Shown here: piece by piece, positions 37,001 through 51,000 of the stretch | How the letters are laid out: every line of letters starts with the position of its first letter | How positions within the stretch are numbered: position 1 is the stretch's first letter | Assembly: GCF_042186555.1 (NCBI RefSeq) | Contig: NC_133330.1 | Span: forward strand, 341,693,911-341,757,910 | Source: Aquarana catesbeiana | Lineage: Eukaryota > Chordata > Amphibia > Anura > Ranidae | Direction: 5' to 3' | Length of the DNA stretch: 64,000 bases | Position numbers and translations under genes: made by a program | Notes under the pieces: generated by a model | The model's database searches: none | What the model saw: only the letters and a program-made list of their open reading frames with translations | What the model was told of the DNA's origin: nothing

Positions 37001-37258
37001 TGCTCCCGGCGGCCATTTTCTTGGTTATCTAGCAGAGCACTCCGTCACCTCAGCGGCGACACTTCCGGGTGTGAGAATTCCGCCCACTCACCCAACCAAT
37101 CAGGAGACAGAACGTAGGAGGACGGCCGGTAGGAAAGGGCGGGGTGAGAGCGAGGGATGGCAATCAGAGAAGGGGCGGGGTCTGAGTGAAGAGTGCGGGA
37201 GCTGCTGGACGGGTCGGAGAGTCTCAGTGTCACCCGGTGACCCGACTGATGCCGGCAG
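37000..37258 (+). promoter_or_regulatory. MKNK1: MKNK1 promoter region and noncoding first exon
   Basis: This is a GC- and CpG-rich stretch unlike the flanks. It has a CCAAT box (37096-37100), two GC boxes (37137-37144 and 37172-37180) and a strong splice donor GCCGGCAG|GTGAGG after 37258. I infer the MKNK1 transcription start and a noncoding exon 1 here, joined to the exon at 38911. No TATA box is obvious. The exact start site cannot be read from sequence. Confidence 0.6.
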
Positions 37259-37399
37259 GTGAGGAGGGGGATGGGATCCGGGTGTATTATCTTCGGAGGG
37301 TCCGCTCCTCCCGGTCCAGGGATGACTCTCCCGGGAATGGTCTGTACTTCCGGGTATGGGGGAGCCAATCACTGGCCGGACACTTACCCTGTACAGCCG

Positions 37400-38835
37400 G
37401 GCGCTCTGTGAGGTCAGGAGAAGTTGGGGGCTCTGTGAGGTCAGGAGAAGTTGGGGGCTCTGTGAGGTCAGGAGAAGTTGGGGGCTCTGTGAGGTCAGGA
37501 GAAGTTGGGGGGGGGGGGGGGGGGCTCTGTGAGGTCAGGAGAGGTTGGGGCCCTGGGGGGAGGGGGGGGGATGCTCTGTGAGGTCAGGAGAAGTCGGGGC
37601 CCCTGGGGGGAGGGAGGGGGGCTCTGTGAGGTCAGGAGAAGTTGGGGGGGCGGGGGCTTTTTGAGGTCAGGAGAAGTTGGGGCCCCTCGGGGGAGGGCGT
37701 GCTCTGTGGGGTCAGGAGAAGTTGGGGAGCGGGGGCTTTTTGAGGTCAGGAGAAGTTGGGGCCCCTTGGGAGAGGGGACGCTCTGTGGGGTCAGGAGAAG
37801 TTGGGGGGTGGGGGCTTTTTGAGGTCAGGAGAAGTTGGGGCCCCTCGGGGGAGGGGGGCCTCTGTGGGGTCAGGAGAAGTTGGGGGGCCTCTGTGGGGTC
37901 AGGAGAAGTTGGGGGGCCTCTGTGGGGTCAGGAGAAGTTGGGGGGCCTCTGTGGGGTCAGGAGAAGTTGGGGGGCCTCTGTGGGGTCAGGAGAAGTTGGG
38001 GGGCCTCTGTGGGGTCAGGAGAAGTTGGGGATCTTGGGGAGGGGGGGATCTGTGAGGTCAGGAGAGGTTGGGGCCCTGGGGGGAGGGGGGCGATGCTCTG
38101 TGAGGTCAGGAGAAGTTGGGGGCTTTTTGTGGTCAGGAGAAGTTGGGGCCCCTTGGGAGAGGGGACGCTCTGTGGGGTCAGGAGAAGTTGGGGGGGCTCT
38201 GTGGGGTCAGAAGTTGGGGATCTTGGGGAGGGGGGCTCTGTGGGGTCAGGAGAAGTTGAGGGCCCCTGGGGTGGGGGGCCCTGTGAGGTCGGGGAGCCTA
38301 GGGGGATTTTTGAGGTCAGGAGAAGTTGGGGCCCCTTGGGGGAGGGGGTGCTCTGTGAGGTCAGGAGAAGTTGGGGGGCGGGGGCTTTTTGAGGTCAGGA
38401 GAAGTTGGGGGCGCTCTGTGGGGTCAGGAGAAGTTGGGGGCGCTCTGTGGGGTCAGGAGAAGTTGGGGATCTTGGGGAGGGGGGCTCTGTGGGGTCAGGA
38501 GAAGTTGGGGCCCCTGGGGTGGGGGGCCCTGTGAGGTTGGGGGGAGGGGGGGGGGCGATGCCCTGTGAGGTCAGGAGAAGTTGGGGGGGCGGGGGCTTTT
38601 TGAGGTCAGGAGAAGTTGGGGCCCCTTGGGGGAGGGGGAGCTCTGTGAGGTCAGGAGAATTCAGGGCCCCTTGGGGGAGGGGTACTTTGTGAGGTCAGGA
38701 GAAGTTGGTTATCCTGGGGGGAGGGGGGCTCTGTGAGGTCAGGAGAAGTCAGGGATCCTGGTGGTAGAGGGGCTCTGACGGCAGGAGAAGTTGGGGACCC
38801 TGAAGGGGGGGGGCTCTGTGAGGTCGGGGAAAGTG
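37400..38835. repeat. minisatellite, about 27-bp unit, MKNK1 intron 1
   Basis: Copies of CTCTGTGAGGTCAGGAGAAG followed by TTGGGG and variable G runs. Starts about 140 bases downstream of the presumed exon 1 and ends about 75 bases before the start-codon exon. Confidence 0.94.
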
Positions 38836-38912
38836 GGGAGGGAGGGAAATGTTGGGGTCGCCTTCTCTGGTGATGGCACACGGTGACCCCTTTCTTCTGT
38901 TTTGGCACAGAA

Positions 38913-39012
38913 ATGGTCAGCAGTCAGCACATCCCGATAGACGACCCCGGAAAACGGAAGAAGAAGAAGCGGAGGACCCGAGCGGCAGACAGCTTCACCG
39001 GGAAGTTTGCAG
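38913..39012 (+). CDS. MKNK1: MKNK1 coding exon 1
   Basis: It encodes residues 1-33 with the basic nuclear-localisation/eIF4G patch. The exon itself begins at 38911, after TTTTGGCACAG, so only two untranslated bases precede the ATG. The upstream leader must be spliced from another exon. Confidence 0.94.
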
Positions 39013-42000
39013 GTTTGTGGAAATTACGTCTGGTGTTCAGTTCCAGATGCTCACCTTGGCCATAAACTCATCCCACCATCCTCCCAGAGGTTCTCCTCAG
39101 AGAAGTGTTCTGGAATTGTCCTCTGCGGAGGAGTGATCCGTCTCCATTGATCAGAGATAGGATGAACGGGAGGGGGTCAGTTGTCCTCGGTTTGTCCCGT
39201 GTGAGGAGGGGGAGGGGAATATTAGGCCCAGCTTATCATTTGCAGAGTGGACAGGGAAAAAATTGGTTGTTAGTTGGAGGAATTTATCAAAACTGGAGCA
39301 TCCAGAATCAGCTCTGTGTATGGCAACCAATCGGCTTCTATTTTTCAAAGCTTACATGAACCAACTGAAGATAGAACACATCCACTCCAATTTTGATCAA
39401 TTCCCCCCCCCCCCTTATGCTTTCTCTGCTCTGATTTTTGGAATGTCTTTGTTGGCAGACTTGTACCAGCTGACTGATGAGCTGCTGGGAGAAGGAGCGT
39501 ACGCCAAGGTCCAGGGATGCATCAGCCTCCAGACTGGGAAGGATTACGCCGTGAAGGTGACACTACACAGTTCTACTGAATGTAACGTTATAAAGATCTG
39601 AGTGAGGAAGGCTATTGGCGGGAAAGGTGGTTGGCGGGGAAGCTGGTTGACAGTTGGTGGTTGGCGGATAGTTGGTGGGGATGGTGGTTGGTTGGCGGAT
39701 AGTTGGTGCGGGGGTCGGAGTGGGGAAGGTGGTTGGTTGGTGCGGGGGTCGGAGTGGGGAAGGTGGTTGGTTGGTGCGGGGGTCGGAGTGGGGAAGGTGG
39801 TTGGTTGGTGCGGGGGTCGGAGTGGGGAAGGTGGTTGGTTGGTGCGGGGGTCGGAGTGGGGAAGGTGGTTGGCGGATAGTTGGTGGGGATGGTGGTTGGT
39901 TGGCGGATAGTTGGTGCGGGGGTCGGAGTGGGGATGGTGGTTGGTTGGTGCGGGGGTCGGAGTGGGGAAGGTGGTTGGTGGATAGTTGGTGCTTGGTTCA
40001 GAGTGGGGATGGTGGTTGGTGGATAGTTGGTGCAGGGGTCGGAGTGGGGAAGGTGGTTGGTGGGGATGGTGGTTGGTTGGCGGATAGTTGGTGCGGGGTT
40101 CAGAGTGGGGAAGGTGGTTGGCGGATAGTTGGTGGGGATGGTGGTTGGTTCATAGTTGGTGCGGGGGTCGGAGTGGGGATGGTGGTTGGTTGGCGGATAG
40201 TTGGTGCGGGGGTCGGAGTGGGGAAGGTGGTTGGCGGATAGTTGGTGGGGATGGTGGTTGGTTGGTGGGGATGGTGGTTGGTTGGTTCATAGTTGGTGCG
40301 GGGGTTGGAGTGGGGAAGGTGGTTGGTGGGGATGGTGGTTGGTTCATAGTTGGTGCGGGGGTCGGAGTGGGGATGGTGGTTGGTTGGCGGATAGTTGGTG
40401 CGGGGGTTGGAGTGGGGAAGGTGGTTGGCGGATAGTTGGTGGGGATGGTGGTTGGTTCATAGTTGGTGCGGGGGTCGGAGTGGGGATGGTGGTTGGTTGG
40501 CGGATAGTTGGTGGGGATGGTGGTTGGTTGGCGGATAGTTGGTGGGGATGGTGGTTGGCGGATAGTTGGTGCGGGGGTCGGAGTGGGGATGGTGGTTGGC
40601 GGATAGTTGGTGGGGATGGTGGTTGGTTCATAGTTGGTGCGGGGGTCGGGGTGGGGATGGTGGTTGGTTCATAGTTGGTGCGGGGGTCGGAGTGGGGATG
40701 GTGGTTGGTTGGCGGATAGTTGGTGCGGGGGTCGGAGTGGGGATGGTGGTTGGTTGGCGGATAGTTGGTGGGGATGGTGGTTGGTTCATAGTTGGTGCGG
40801 GGGTCGGAGTGGGGAAGGTGGTTGGCGGATAGTTGGTGGGGAAGGTGGTTGGCGGGCGGATAATTGGTGGGGATGGTGGTTGGTTGGTTCATAGTTGGTG
40901 CGGGGGTCGGAGTGGGGATGGTGGTTGGTTGGCGGATAGTTGGTGCGGGGGTCGGAGTGGGGAAGGTGGTTGGCGGATAGTTGGTGGGGATGGTGGTTGG
41001 TTGGTGGGGATGGTGGTTGGTTGGTTCATAGTTGGTGCGGGGGTCGGAGTGGGGATGGTGGTTGGTTGGCGGATAGTTGGTGCGGGGGTCGGAGTGGGGA
41101 AGGTGGTTGGTTCATAGTTGGTGCGGGGGTCGGAGTGGGGAAGGTGGTTGGCGGATAGTTGGTGGGGATGGTGGTTGGTTGGTGGGGATGGTGGTTGGTT
41201 GGTTCATAGTTGGTGCGGGGGTCGGAGTGGGGATGGTGGTTGGTTGGCGGATAGTTGGTGCGGGGGTCGGAGTGGGGAAGGTGGTTGGTTCATAGTTGGT
41301 GCGGGGGTCGGAGTGGGGAAGGTGGTTGGCAGATAGTTGGTGGGGATGGTGGTTGGTTGGTTCATAGTTGGTGCGGGGGTTGGAGTGGGGAAGGTGGTTG
41401 GCGGATAGTTGGTGGGGATGGTGGTTGGTTCATAGTTGGTGCGGGGGTCGGAGTGGGGATGGTGGTTGGTTGGCGGATAGTTGGTGCGGGGGTCGGAGTG
41501 GGGAAGGTGGTTGGCGGATAGTTGGTGGGGATGGTGGTTGGTTCATAGTTGGTGCGGGGGTCGGAGTGGGGATGGTGGTTGGCGGATAGTTGGTGGGGAT
41601 GGTGGTTGGCGGATAGTTGGTGGGGATGGTGGTTGGTTCATAGTTGGTGCGGGGGTCGGAGTGGGGATGGTGGTTGGTTGGCGGATAGTTGGTGCGGGGG
41701 TCGGAGTGGGGAAGGTGGTTGGCGGATAGTTGGTGGGGATGGTGGTTGGTTCATAGTTGGTGCGGGGGTCGGAGTGGGGATGGTGGTTGGCGGATAGTTG
41801 GTGGGGATGGTGGTTGGTTCATAGTTGGTGCGGGGGTCGGAGTGGGGATGGTGGTTGGCGGATAGTTGGTGGGGATGGTGGTTGGTTCATAGTTGGTGCG
41901 GTGGTTGGTTGGCGGATAGTTGGTGCGGGGGTCGGAGTGGGGAAGGTGGTTGGTTCATAGTTGGTGCGGGGGTCGGAGTGGGGAAGGTGGTTGGCGGATA

Positions 42001-45000
42001 GTTGGTGGGGATGGTGGTTGGTTCATAGTTGGTGCGGGGGTCGGAGTGGGGATGGTGGTTGGTTGGCGGATAGTTGGTGCGGCGGATGGTTAGTGGGGAA
42101 GGTGGTTGGCGGATGGTTAGTGGGCAAGGTGGTTGGCGGATGGTTAGTGGGCAAGGTGGTTGGCGGATGGTTAGTGGGCAAGGTGGTTGGCGGATGGTTA
42201 GTGGGCAAGGTGGTTGGCGGATGGTTAGTGGGCAAGGTGGTTGGCGGATGGTTAGTGGGCAAGGTGGTTGGCGGATGGTTAGTGGGCAAGGTGGTTGGCG
42301 GATGGTTGGTGGGGAAGGTGGTTGGCGGATGGTTGGTGGGGAAGGTGGTTGGCGGATGGTTGGTGGGGAAGGTGGTTGGCGGATAGTTGGTGGGGGGGGG
42401 TTGGAGTGGGGCAGGTGGTTGGCGGAGGCGTGCATGGCGGGTTGGGCTCTGTCTCCCTCTGGTGGTTTGTCCGGGAAACTGTCTAACCTTCATTCCTCCT
42501 GCAGATCGTGGAGAAGAAGGCGGGGCACAGCCGCAGTCGAGTGTTCCGGGAAGTGGAGACTTTGTATCAGTGTCAAGGCAACAAGTAATTACCTCCAGAA
42601 TAGAAATAGTTTGTGATGTTTGGGGGTCGGTATGTGGACGCACACAGGATGTATTTCTGTCTGATCACTGAGTGTCCATAACAGCCAATCACCTTCTTAC
42701 TTTCCCTGTTGGGCATGGAGACGATCCGGTTGCCATGGACACTTAGTGTTCTCTGGTTTATTGATTTTCAAAGTGGAATTCCAGCCAAGTATTTTTTCTT
42801 AGTGTTGGATGGAAGGGTGGGGTGGGACCCTCTTGTTGGGTCTTTACTGCTTTACCCTCACTACTTGTGCTGGTCACATCCTGAGTGTCACTGGAACAGG
42901 AAGTGAGGGGAATCCCAGCCACGGGGGTCCTGGAGAGCAGACAACAGATGGAAAATCCTTTCCCACCATCAGTCTTGGGGGGGGGGGGGGGTTTCCTGGA
43001 GTCCCAGGTGAGGGTATTGTGGCCCCATAGAGTCCATCGTCATGTCTGAATGTGAAAACTGGACAGTGTGACTCCCACAAACAGGAGGCCTTAGATTGAC
43101 CGCACACATTGCTCCAGTGATTGTCTTCTCTACAGCCGGACGGGGGGGGGGGGGGGGTTGTTTGTGTGTGGGAGCAGGTTGGGGGGGGTGTTTGCATTTG
43201 AGGGCTTGAGTGGGGGGGCGGGGGAGAGCAGATGGGGAGGGGGATGTGGCGGGTATGTTAGGAATCCATAGGACTGCTTTTCTATCTAATGGGCGGAGTG
43301 AGTGGGTGGGCACTGTGGATGAAGTGGGTGGAGTGAGTGAGTGGGTGGGGCACTGTGGAGGGAGTGGGTGGGGCACTGTGGAGGGAGTGGGTGGGGCACT
43401 GTGGAGGGAGTGGGTGGGGCACTGTGGAGTGAGTGGGTGGGGCACTGTGGAGTGAGTGGGTGGGGCACTGTGGAGTGAGTGGGTGGGGCACTGTGGAGTG
43501 AGTGGGTGGGGCACTGTGGAGTGAGTGGGTGGGGCACTGTGGAGTGAGTGGGTGGGGCACTGTGGATGGAGTGGGTGGGAGGTGGAGTGAGCAATGTTCT
43601 TGGTGGTTGACGTTCACCTTCTTTTCGCTCCTCAGGAATATTCTGGAATTAATCGAGTTCTGTGAAGACGACACTCGCTTCTATCTGGTGTTTGAGAAGC
43701 TGCGAGGAGGTGAGCCGCGTCCGGTGACTCCGGTTCTCTGAGCAATGGCAGAAAACAAAGTTCACCGGTGGAACGTCAGAGTCCGGGAATGCATCAGTAA
43801 TGGAGAACGCTCTCCTATGGCGCCATCTGCTGGTTGCAGGAAACACTGGCACATCCTGGCTTGTAGAATAGGAGTGGTGGTAGAGAAGTGTGTGCGCCGG
43901 CGGTCTGTCCATAGATGTACCTGGGGTGGGGGGGATGGGTACGGCTGCCTTTTGGGGTCTGTTTGTAGATATACCCGGGATTGGGGGGGATGAGTACTGC
44001 TACCATCGGCGGGGTCTGTCCATAGATGGGATGGAGGGGGATAATCACTCATAGGGTACGACTTCCATTGGTGGTTGTTTTGTTTTTTTTTTGTCCTCCT
44101 CCTGTTCTGACTCTTCATGTGTTTCGGGTCGGTTATGGATCAGTATTGGGGTAGTAATAGAACAGTATGGGGATTGGTATTGGTTCAGTATTGGGTGGGT
44201 AATAGATCAGCATGGGGATCAGTATTGGGTGGGTAATGGATCAGTGTTGGGGTAGTAATAGAACAGTATGGGGATCGGTATTGGGCGGGTAATAGATCAG
44301 TATTGGCTGGGTATTGGTTCAGTATTGGGTGGGTAATCTATCAGTATGGTGATTGGTATTGGGTGGGTAATGGATCGGTATTGGTTGGGTAATGGATCGG
44401 TGTTGGGTCATTGTAGTGTTGATTGTTAGGAACTTTGATTTCCGTTCTATGACATCATCATTGCTGTGTCTGCAGGCTCTATACTGTCCCACATCCAGAG
44501 GAGGAAGCACTTTAATGAGAAGGAGGCCAGTACGGTGGTCCGGGATATCGCATTGGCCCTGGACTTCCTCCATACAAAAGGTGAGATGGGGGGAGGGGCG
44601 GCTGTCTATACAACTGACTGCGTAATAAGTGCAGATGGCGTCAGATCAGCTTCACTATAGATGTATGAATCTACTGACGCTGTGTGTGTCTGTGTATTAA
44701 TAAATACACTTGCCAAAAGTATTGGGACACATGCCTTTACACACACATGACCTTTAATGGCGTCCCAGTCTTAGTCCGGAGGGTTCAGTATTGAGTTGGC
44801 TCCGCCCTTTGCAGCTATAACAGCTTCAACTCTTCTGGGAAGGCCGTCCACAAGGTTTAGGAGGGTGTCTATGGGAATGTTTGACCATTCTTCCAGAAGA
44901 GCATTTGTGAGGTCAGGGACTGATGTTGGATGAGAAGGCCTGGCACGCAGTCGCCTCTATAATTCATCCCAAAGGTGTGCGACTCTTCTCCCCCTTCTCC

Positions 45001-48000
45001 TGTTCCCTGGTCCAGTAGGAGGAGCCATGATTAGTTGTAATTTAGCCCCGCCTAGTGGAGCAGGGATTAGAAGAAGAGTTGGAGTCATGTGACCGGGGCG
45101 CGTCCGCCTCTCTCCTCCTCGCTGAGGTCAGAGGGGTGTTCTCAGTGCCGTCTGCTTCCCCGAGGGAAGAGAGGAGAGAAGCAGCCGTGAGTGCCGAGAT
45201 GCCATATAAGGTAGTGGTTTACTTATTTAAAACAGTGAGTGAACTTGGCAAAACGTCAATTTTGGTATTTCTGTGAGGAAGGGGGGGCGGCAATAGTGCC
45301 CCATCATTGGTGTTCCTGGGTGGGGGAATAGTAACCCGTCATTGGTGTTCCTGGAGGGGGGGAATAATCACAACAAACTACCCAAATGACCCTGATCAAA
45401 AGTTTACATACCCCAGTTCTTAATACCGTGTATTGCCCCTTTAACATCAATGACAGGTTGAAGTCTTTTGTGGTATTTGTGGATGAGGCTCTTTATCTTC
45501 TCAGATGGTAAAGCTGCCCATTCCTCTTGGCAAAAAGCTTCCAGTTCCTGTAAATTCTTGGGCTGTCTTGCATGAACGGCACGTTTGAGATTTTCCCAGA
45601 GTGGCTCAATGATATTGAGGTCAGGAGACTGAGATGGCCACTCCAGAACCTTCACTTTATTCTGCTGTAGCCAATGACAGGTGGACTTGGCCTTGTGTTT
45701 TGGATCATTGTCATGTTGGAATGTCCAAGTACGTCCCATGCGCAGCTTCCTGGCTGATGAATGCAAATGTTCCTCCAGAATTTTTTGATAACAGACTGCA
45801 TCCATCTTGCCATCAATTTTGACCAAATTTCCTGTGCCTTTGTAGCTCACACATCCCCAAAACATCAGCGATCCACCTCCGTGTTTCACAGTAGAAATGG
45901 TGGACCTTTCATCATAGGCCTTGTTGGCTCCTCTCCAAATGAAGCGTTTATGTTGTGGCCAAAAAGCTCAGTTTTGGTCTCATCGATCCAAATGACTTTG
46001 TGCCAGAAGGTTTAAGGCTTGTCTCTGTGCTGTTCGGCGTATTGTAAGTGGGATATTTTGTGGCATTTGCATAGTAATGGCTTTCTTCTGGCGGCTCGAC
46101 CATGCAGCCCATCTTTCTTCAAGTGCCTCCTTATTGTACATCTTGAAAGAGAGTCCTGTATTTCACCTGAAGTTATTTGTGGGGTTTTCTTTGCATCCCG
46201 AACAATTTTCCTGGCAGTTGTGGCTGAAATTTTAGTTGGTCTACCTGACCGTGGTTTGGTTTCAACAGAACCCCTCATTTTCCACTTCTTGATTAGAGTT
46301 TGAACACTGCTGATTGGCATTCTCAATTCCTTGGATATCTTTTTATATCCCTTTCCTGTGTTGTGTGTGTGGTTTTTTTTTTTTTTTTTTTTTTTCCTCA
46401 TTAATGTACACACAGCACCCCATATTGTACACACAGACCCCCAATATTGTACACACAGCCCCCCAATATTGTACACACAGCACCCCATATTGACAGAAAA
46501 ACACAGAATTGTTGACATTTTTGCAGATTTATTAAAAAAGAAAACCTGAAATATCACATGGTCCTAAGTATTCAGACCCTTTGCTGTGACACTCATATAT
46601 ATAACTCAGGTGCTGTCCATTTCTTCTGATCATCCTTGAGATGGTTCTACACCTTCATTTGAGTCCAGCTGTGTTTGATTATACTGATTGGACTTGATTA
46701 GGAAAGCCACACACCTGTCTATATAAGACCTTACAGCTCACAGTGCATGTCAGAGCAAATGAGAATCATGAGGTCAAAGGAACTGCCTGAAGAGCTCAGA
46801 GACAGAATTGTGGCAAGGCACAGATCTAGCCAAGGTTACAAAAAAAATTCTGCTGCACTTAAGGTTCCTAAGAGCACAGTGGCCTCCATAATCCTTAAAT
46901 GGAAGACGTTTGGGACGATCAGAACCCTTCCTAGAGCTGGCCGTCCAGCCAAACTGAGCTATCGGGGGAGAAGAGCCTTGGTGAGAGAGGTAAAGAAGAA
47001 CCCAAAGATCACTGTGGCTGAGCTCCAGAGATGCAGTTGGGGGATGGGAGAAAGTTGTAGAAAGTCAACCATCACTGCAGCCCTCCACCAGTCGGGGCTT
47101 TATGGCAGAGTGGCCCGACGGAAGCCTCTCCTCAGTGCAAGACACATGAAAGCCGCATGGAGTTTGCTAAAAAAAACACCTGAAGGACTCCAAGATGGTG
47201 AGAAATAAGATTCTCTGGTCTGGTGAGACCAAGATAGAACTTTTTGGCCTTAATTCTAAGTGGTATGTGTGGAGAAAACCAGGCACTGCTCATCACCTGT
47301 CCAATACAGTCCGAACAGTGAAGCATGGTGGTGGCGGCATCATGCTGTGGGGGTGTTTTTCAGCTGCAGGGACAGGACGACTGGTTGTAATCGAGGGAAA
47401 GATGAATGCAGCCAAGTACAGGTATATCCTGGATGAAAACCTTCTCCAGAGTGCTCAGGACCTCAGACTGGGTCGAAGGTTTACCTTCCAACAAGACAAT
47501 GACCCTAAGCACACAGCTAAAACAATGGAGTGGCTTCACAACAACTCCATGACTGTCCTTGAATGGCCCAGCCAGAGCCCTGACTTAAACCCAATTGAGC
47601 ATCTCTGGAGAGACCTAAAAATGGCCGTCCACCAACGTTTACCACCCCCCTGACAGAACTGGAGAGGATCTGCAAGGAGGAATGGCAGAGGATCCCCAAA
47701 TCCAGGTGTGAAAAACTTGTTGTATCTTTCCCAAAAAGACTCATCAAAAGGGGCTTCTACTAAATACTGAGCAAAGGGTCTGAATACTTAGGAGCATGTG
47801 ATATTTCAGTTTTTCTTTTTTAATAAATCTGCAAAAATGTCAACAATTCTGTGTTGTGTGTACAATATGGGGTGCTGTGTGTACAATATGGGGTGCTGTG
47901 TGTACAATATGGGGTGCTGTGTGTACAATATGGGGGGCTGTGTGTACAATATGGGGGGCTGTGTGTACAATATGGGGGGCTGTGTGTACAATATGGGGGG

Positions 48001-51000
48001 CTGTGTGTACAATATGGGGGGCTGTGTGTACAATATGGGGGGCTGTGTACAATATGGGGTGCTGTGTGTACAATACGGGGTGCTGTGTGTACAATATGGG
48101 GCGCTGTGTGTACAATATGGGGCGCTGTGTGTACAATATGGGGGGCTGTGTGTACAATATGGGGGGCTGTGTGTACAATATGGGGGGCTGTGTGTACAAT
48201 ATGGGGGGCTGTGTGTACAATATGGGGGGCTGTGTGTACAATATGGGGGGCTGTGTGTACAATATGGGGGGGCTGTGTACAATATGAGGTGCTGTGTACA
48301 ATATGAGGTGCTGTGTGTACAATACGGGGCGCTGTGTGTACAATACGGGGCGCTGTGTGTACAATACGGGGCGCTGTGTGTACAATACGGGGGGCTGTGT
48401 GTACAATATGGGGGGCTGTGTGTACAATACGGGGGGCTGTGTGTACAATACGGGGGGCTGTGTGTACAATACGGGGGGCTGTGTGTACAATACGGGGGGC
48501 TGTGTGTACAATACGGGGCGCTGTGTGTACAATACGGGGCGCTGTGTGTACAATATGGGGCGCTGTGTGTACAATATGGGGCGCTGTGTGTACAATATGG
48601 GGCGCTGTGTGTACAATATGGGGGGCTGTGTGTACAATATGGGGGGCTGTGTGTACAATATGGGGTGCTGTGTGTACATTAATGAGGAAAAAAATGAACT
48701 TAAATGATTTTAGCAAATGGCTGCAAAATAACAGAGTGAAAAATTTAAGGAGGTCTGAATACTTTCCGTCCCCACTGTATGTAAACTTTTGATCAGGGTC
48801 ATTTGGGTAGTTTCTGTTGTCATGATTTAAAAAGCGTAAACACAGTTGATGATAAATGACTTCAGCCAAACACTAAACATGAGTGAATGATAACACGAAA
48901 ACTTTTCTTTCATATTCTCTGAAAAATGGCCAAGAAATCACAAATTCTGCCAGGGTATGTAAACTTATGAGCACAACTGTGTATCTCTATCTCTCTCCTG
49001 GTATGTTGCCTGCGTGGAAATTGCATGCCATTTGGACAGGAATCGCAGTGCATTCCTGTTCAAATTGCGTGCGATTTGCGCCCGTTTATTATGTATGGAC
49101 ACAAATCTCACCACAAAGTATCAGTACTCACCAATAAATGGCTTGATATCAGTGCAACCTTAATATAGCCTATAAATTTCACTGGACTGGTATCTGTACC
49201 TGAAAGTGCGCTCACCCCGCTACCTACCCCCCGCTTACTATAAAAGTGTGTGTCTTGTCTGGCATGTTGATGATTATTTCCACCTTTTTAGGAATTGCAC
49301 ATCGGGACCTGAAGCCAGAAAACATTTTGTGTCAGTATGAGGACAAGGTAAGAATTGTATTTCATCTTTCTGTGCTGCGGATTGGTTGCTCGGCGGTCAC
49401 ATTGTGAAATAACTTCTGATGTGCATTTAGGTATCGCCGGTGAAGATTTGTGACTTTGACCTCGGAAGCGGAGTGAAGCTGAACAGCGCGTGCACACCCA
49501 TCACCACCCCGGAGCTGACCACTCCAGTAAGTGCAGCCAGCCATCCATAGTATGATGTGGGGCTCTATGGTCGGGAACGTGTGGTCGGTCTCCATGTGGG
49601 GTGGGTGGGTCTCTGTTCAGTTCTGGTCCACGTACACTAACGGGGAGGAGTTGTGGGTCGAGCTGAGCTCAATGCTTTGGCCTTCTCATTATATCTGATT
49701 GCTATTTTGATGATCCATATCGACAGCAGCCTCCTCCTACATGTGCCGTCATAGATCGCCATCTGCTGGCTGCCGACAGAATTCTGTATTAGGTTGATAC
49801 TGGCTTCATAACATCCTGATATTCATGGAGGGGGAGAGAGTGGAGGAGACGCGTGAGCTCATTAATAACTGAGGTGGGATAGTAGTAAGATAGAGGAGAC
49901 TACGAGCGGGACACCGGGGAGGCCACGAGCAGGACGCCGGGGTCCAGTAGTAGATATAGCAGGTAGGAATCAAGCAGTAGCAAATTCAGTAAACAAGCCA
50001 AAGGTCAGTAAGTGTTAGTGGGGCTATGGACAGCTGCAGGTACACAAAGGAGCGTGATGCTGGCTGGGGAAGAGCACAATCTGGCAAACAGGAAGTGCAG
50101 AGACCTGGCTGGCATAGAAAGCTCATGGGAGGAGCAAAGAGTTCAAAGGTAAAGATCGGATCGTTCAAGGAATTGTCCAGCATTCCAGTTGGCTTGGCAA
50201 GAATAGTTACTGCCAGACACGGCAGTGGTCACAAGTCCTGACCAAGGTCGTTGGGTGGGTGGGTTCCAGTGTGGACAGTTGTCGTCGTTGGGTGGGTTCC
50301 CTCCTGTCTTTGCTGACACATGTATGGTCTTCTCTTGCAGTGTGGCTCAGCGGAATACATGGCTCCGGAGGTGGTGGAAGTCTTCACGGACGAGGCCACG
50401 TTCTATGACAAGCGCTGCGACTTGTGGAGCCTGGGGGTCATATTGTACATCATGCTGAGCGGATACCCTCCATTTGTGGGCAACTGTGGAGCGGACTGTG
50501 GCTGGGACCGAGGAGAGGTCTGCAAAGTCTGCCAGGTACTGTACACCGAGCCCGGGCTCACCACTCTGTATGTGCCAATTCCTAATTTCAGTCGCACCTG
50601 GTGATTAGGTTGTAAGGGGGATCACTGAGCTGTGACTGGGGGGGGTGACCTGAGTTTGTATTGGGAAGGAGGGTGTCACTGCAAGCTCATTGTCTTGTAT
50701 TGGGGGGGGGGGGGGGTGTCACTGGGGGGGCTCATTGTCTTGTATTGGGGTGGGGTCACTGGGGGGGCTCATTGTCTTGGGGGGGGGGTGTCACTGGGCG
50801 GCTCATTGTCCTCTATTGGGGGGGTGACTGGGGGGCTCATTGTCCTGTATTTGGGGGGGTGACTGGGGGGCTCATTGTCCTGTATTTGGGGGGGTGACTG
50901 GGGGGCTCATTGTCCTGTATTTGGGGGGTGGTGGTGACTGTTGGCTCGTTGTTTTGCATTGGGGGGGGGGGGGGGGGGGTTGGAGTGGGTGACTGACTTG

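Noticed and set aside
47798..48869. Open frames up to 349 codons with CVQYGG or HTAPHIV repeats
   Set aside because: 21-bp array inside a transposon terminal repeat, open on both strands.
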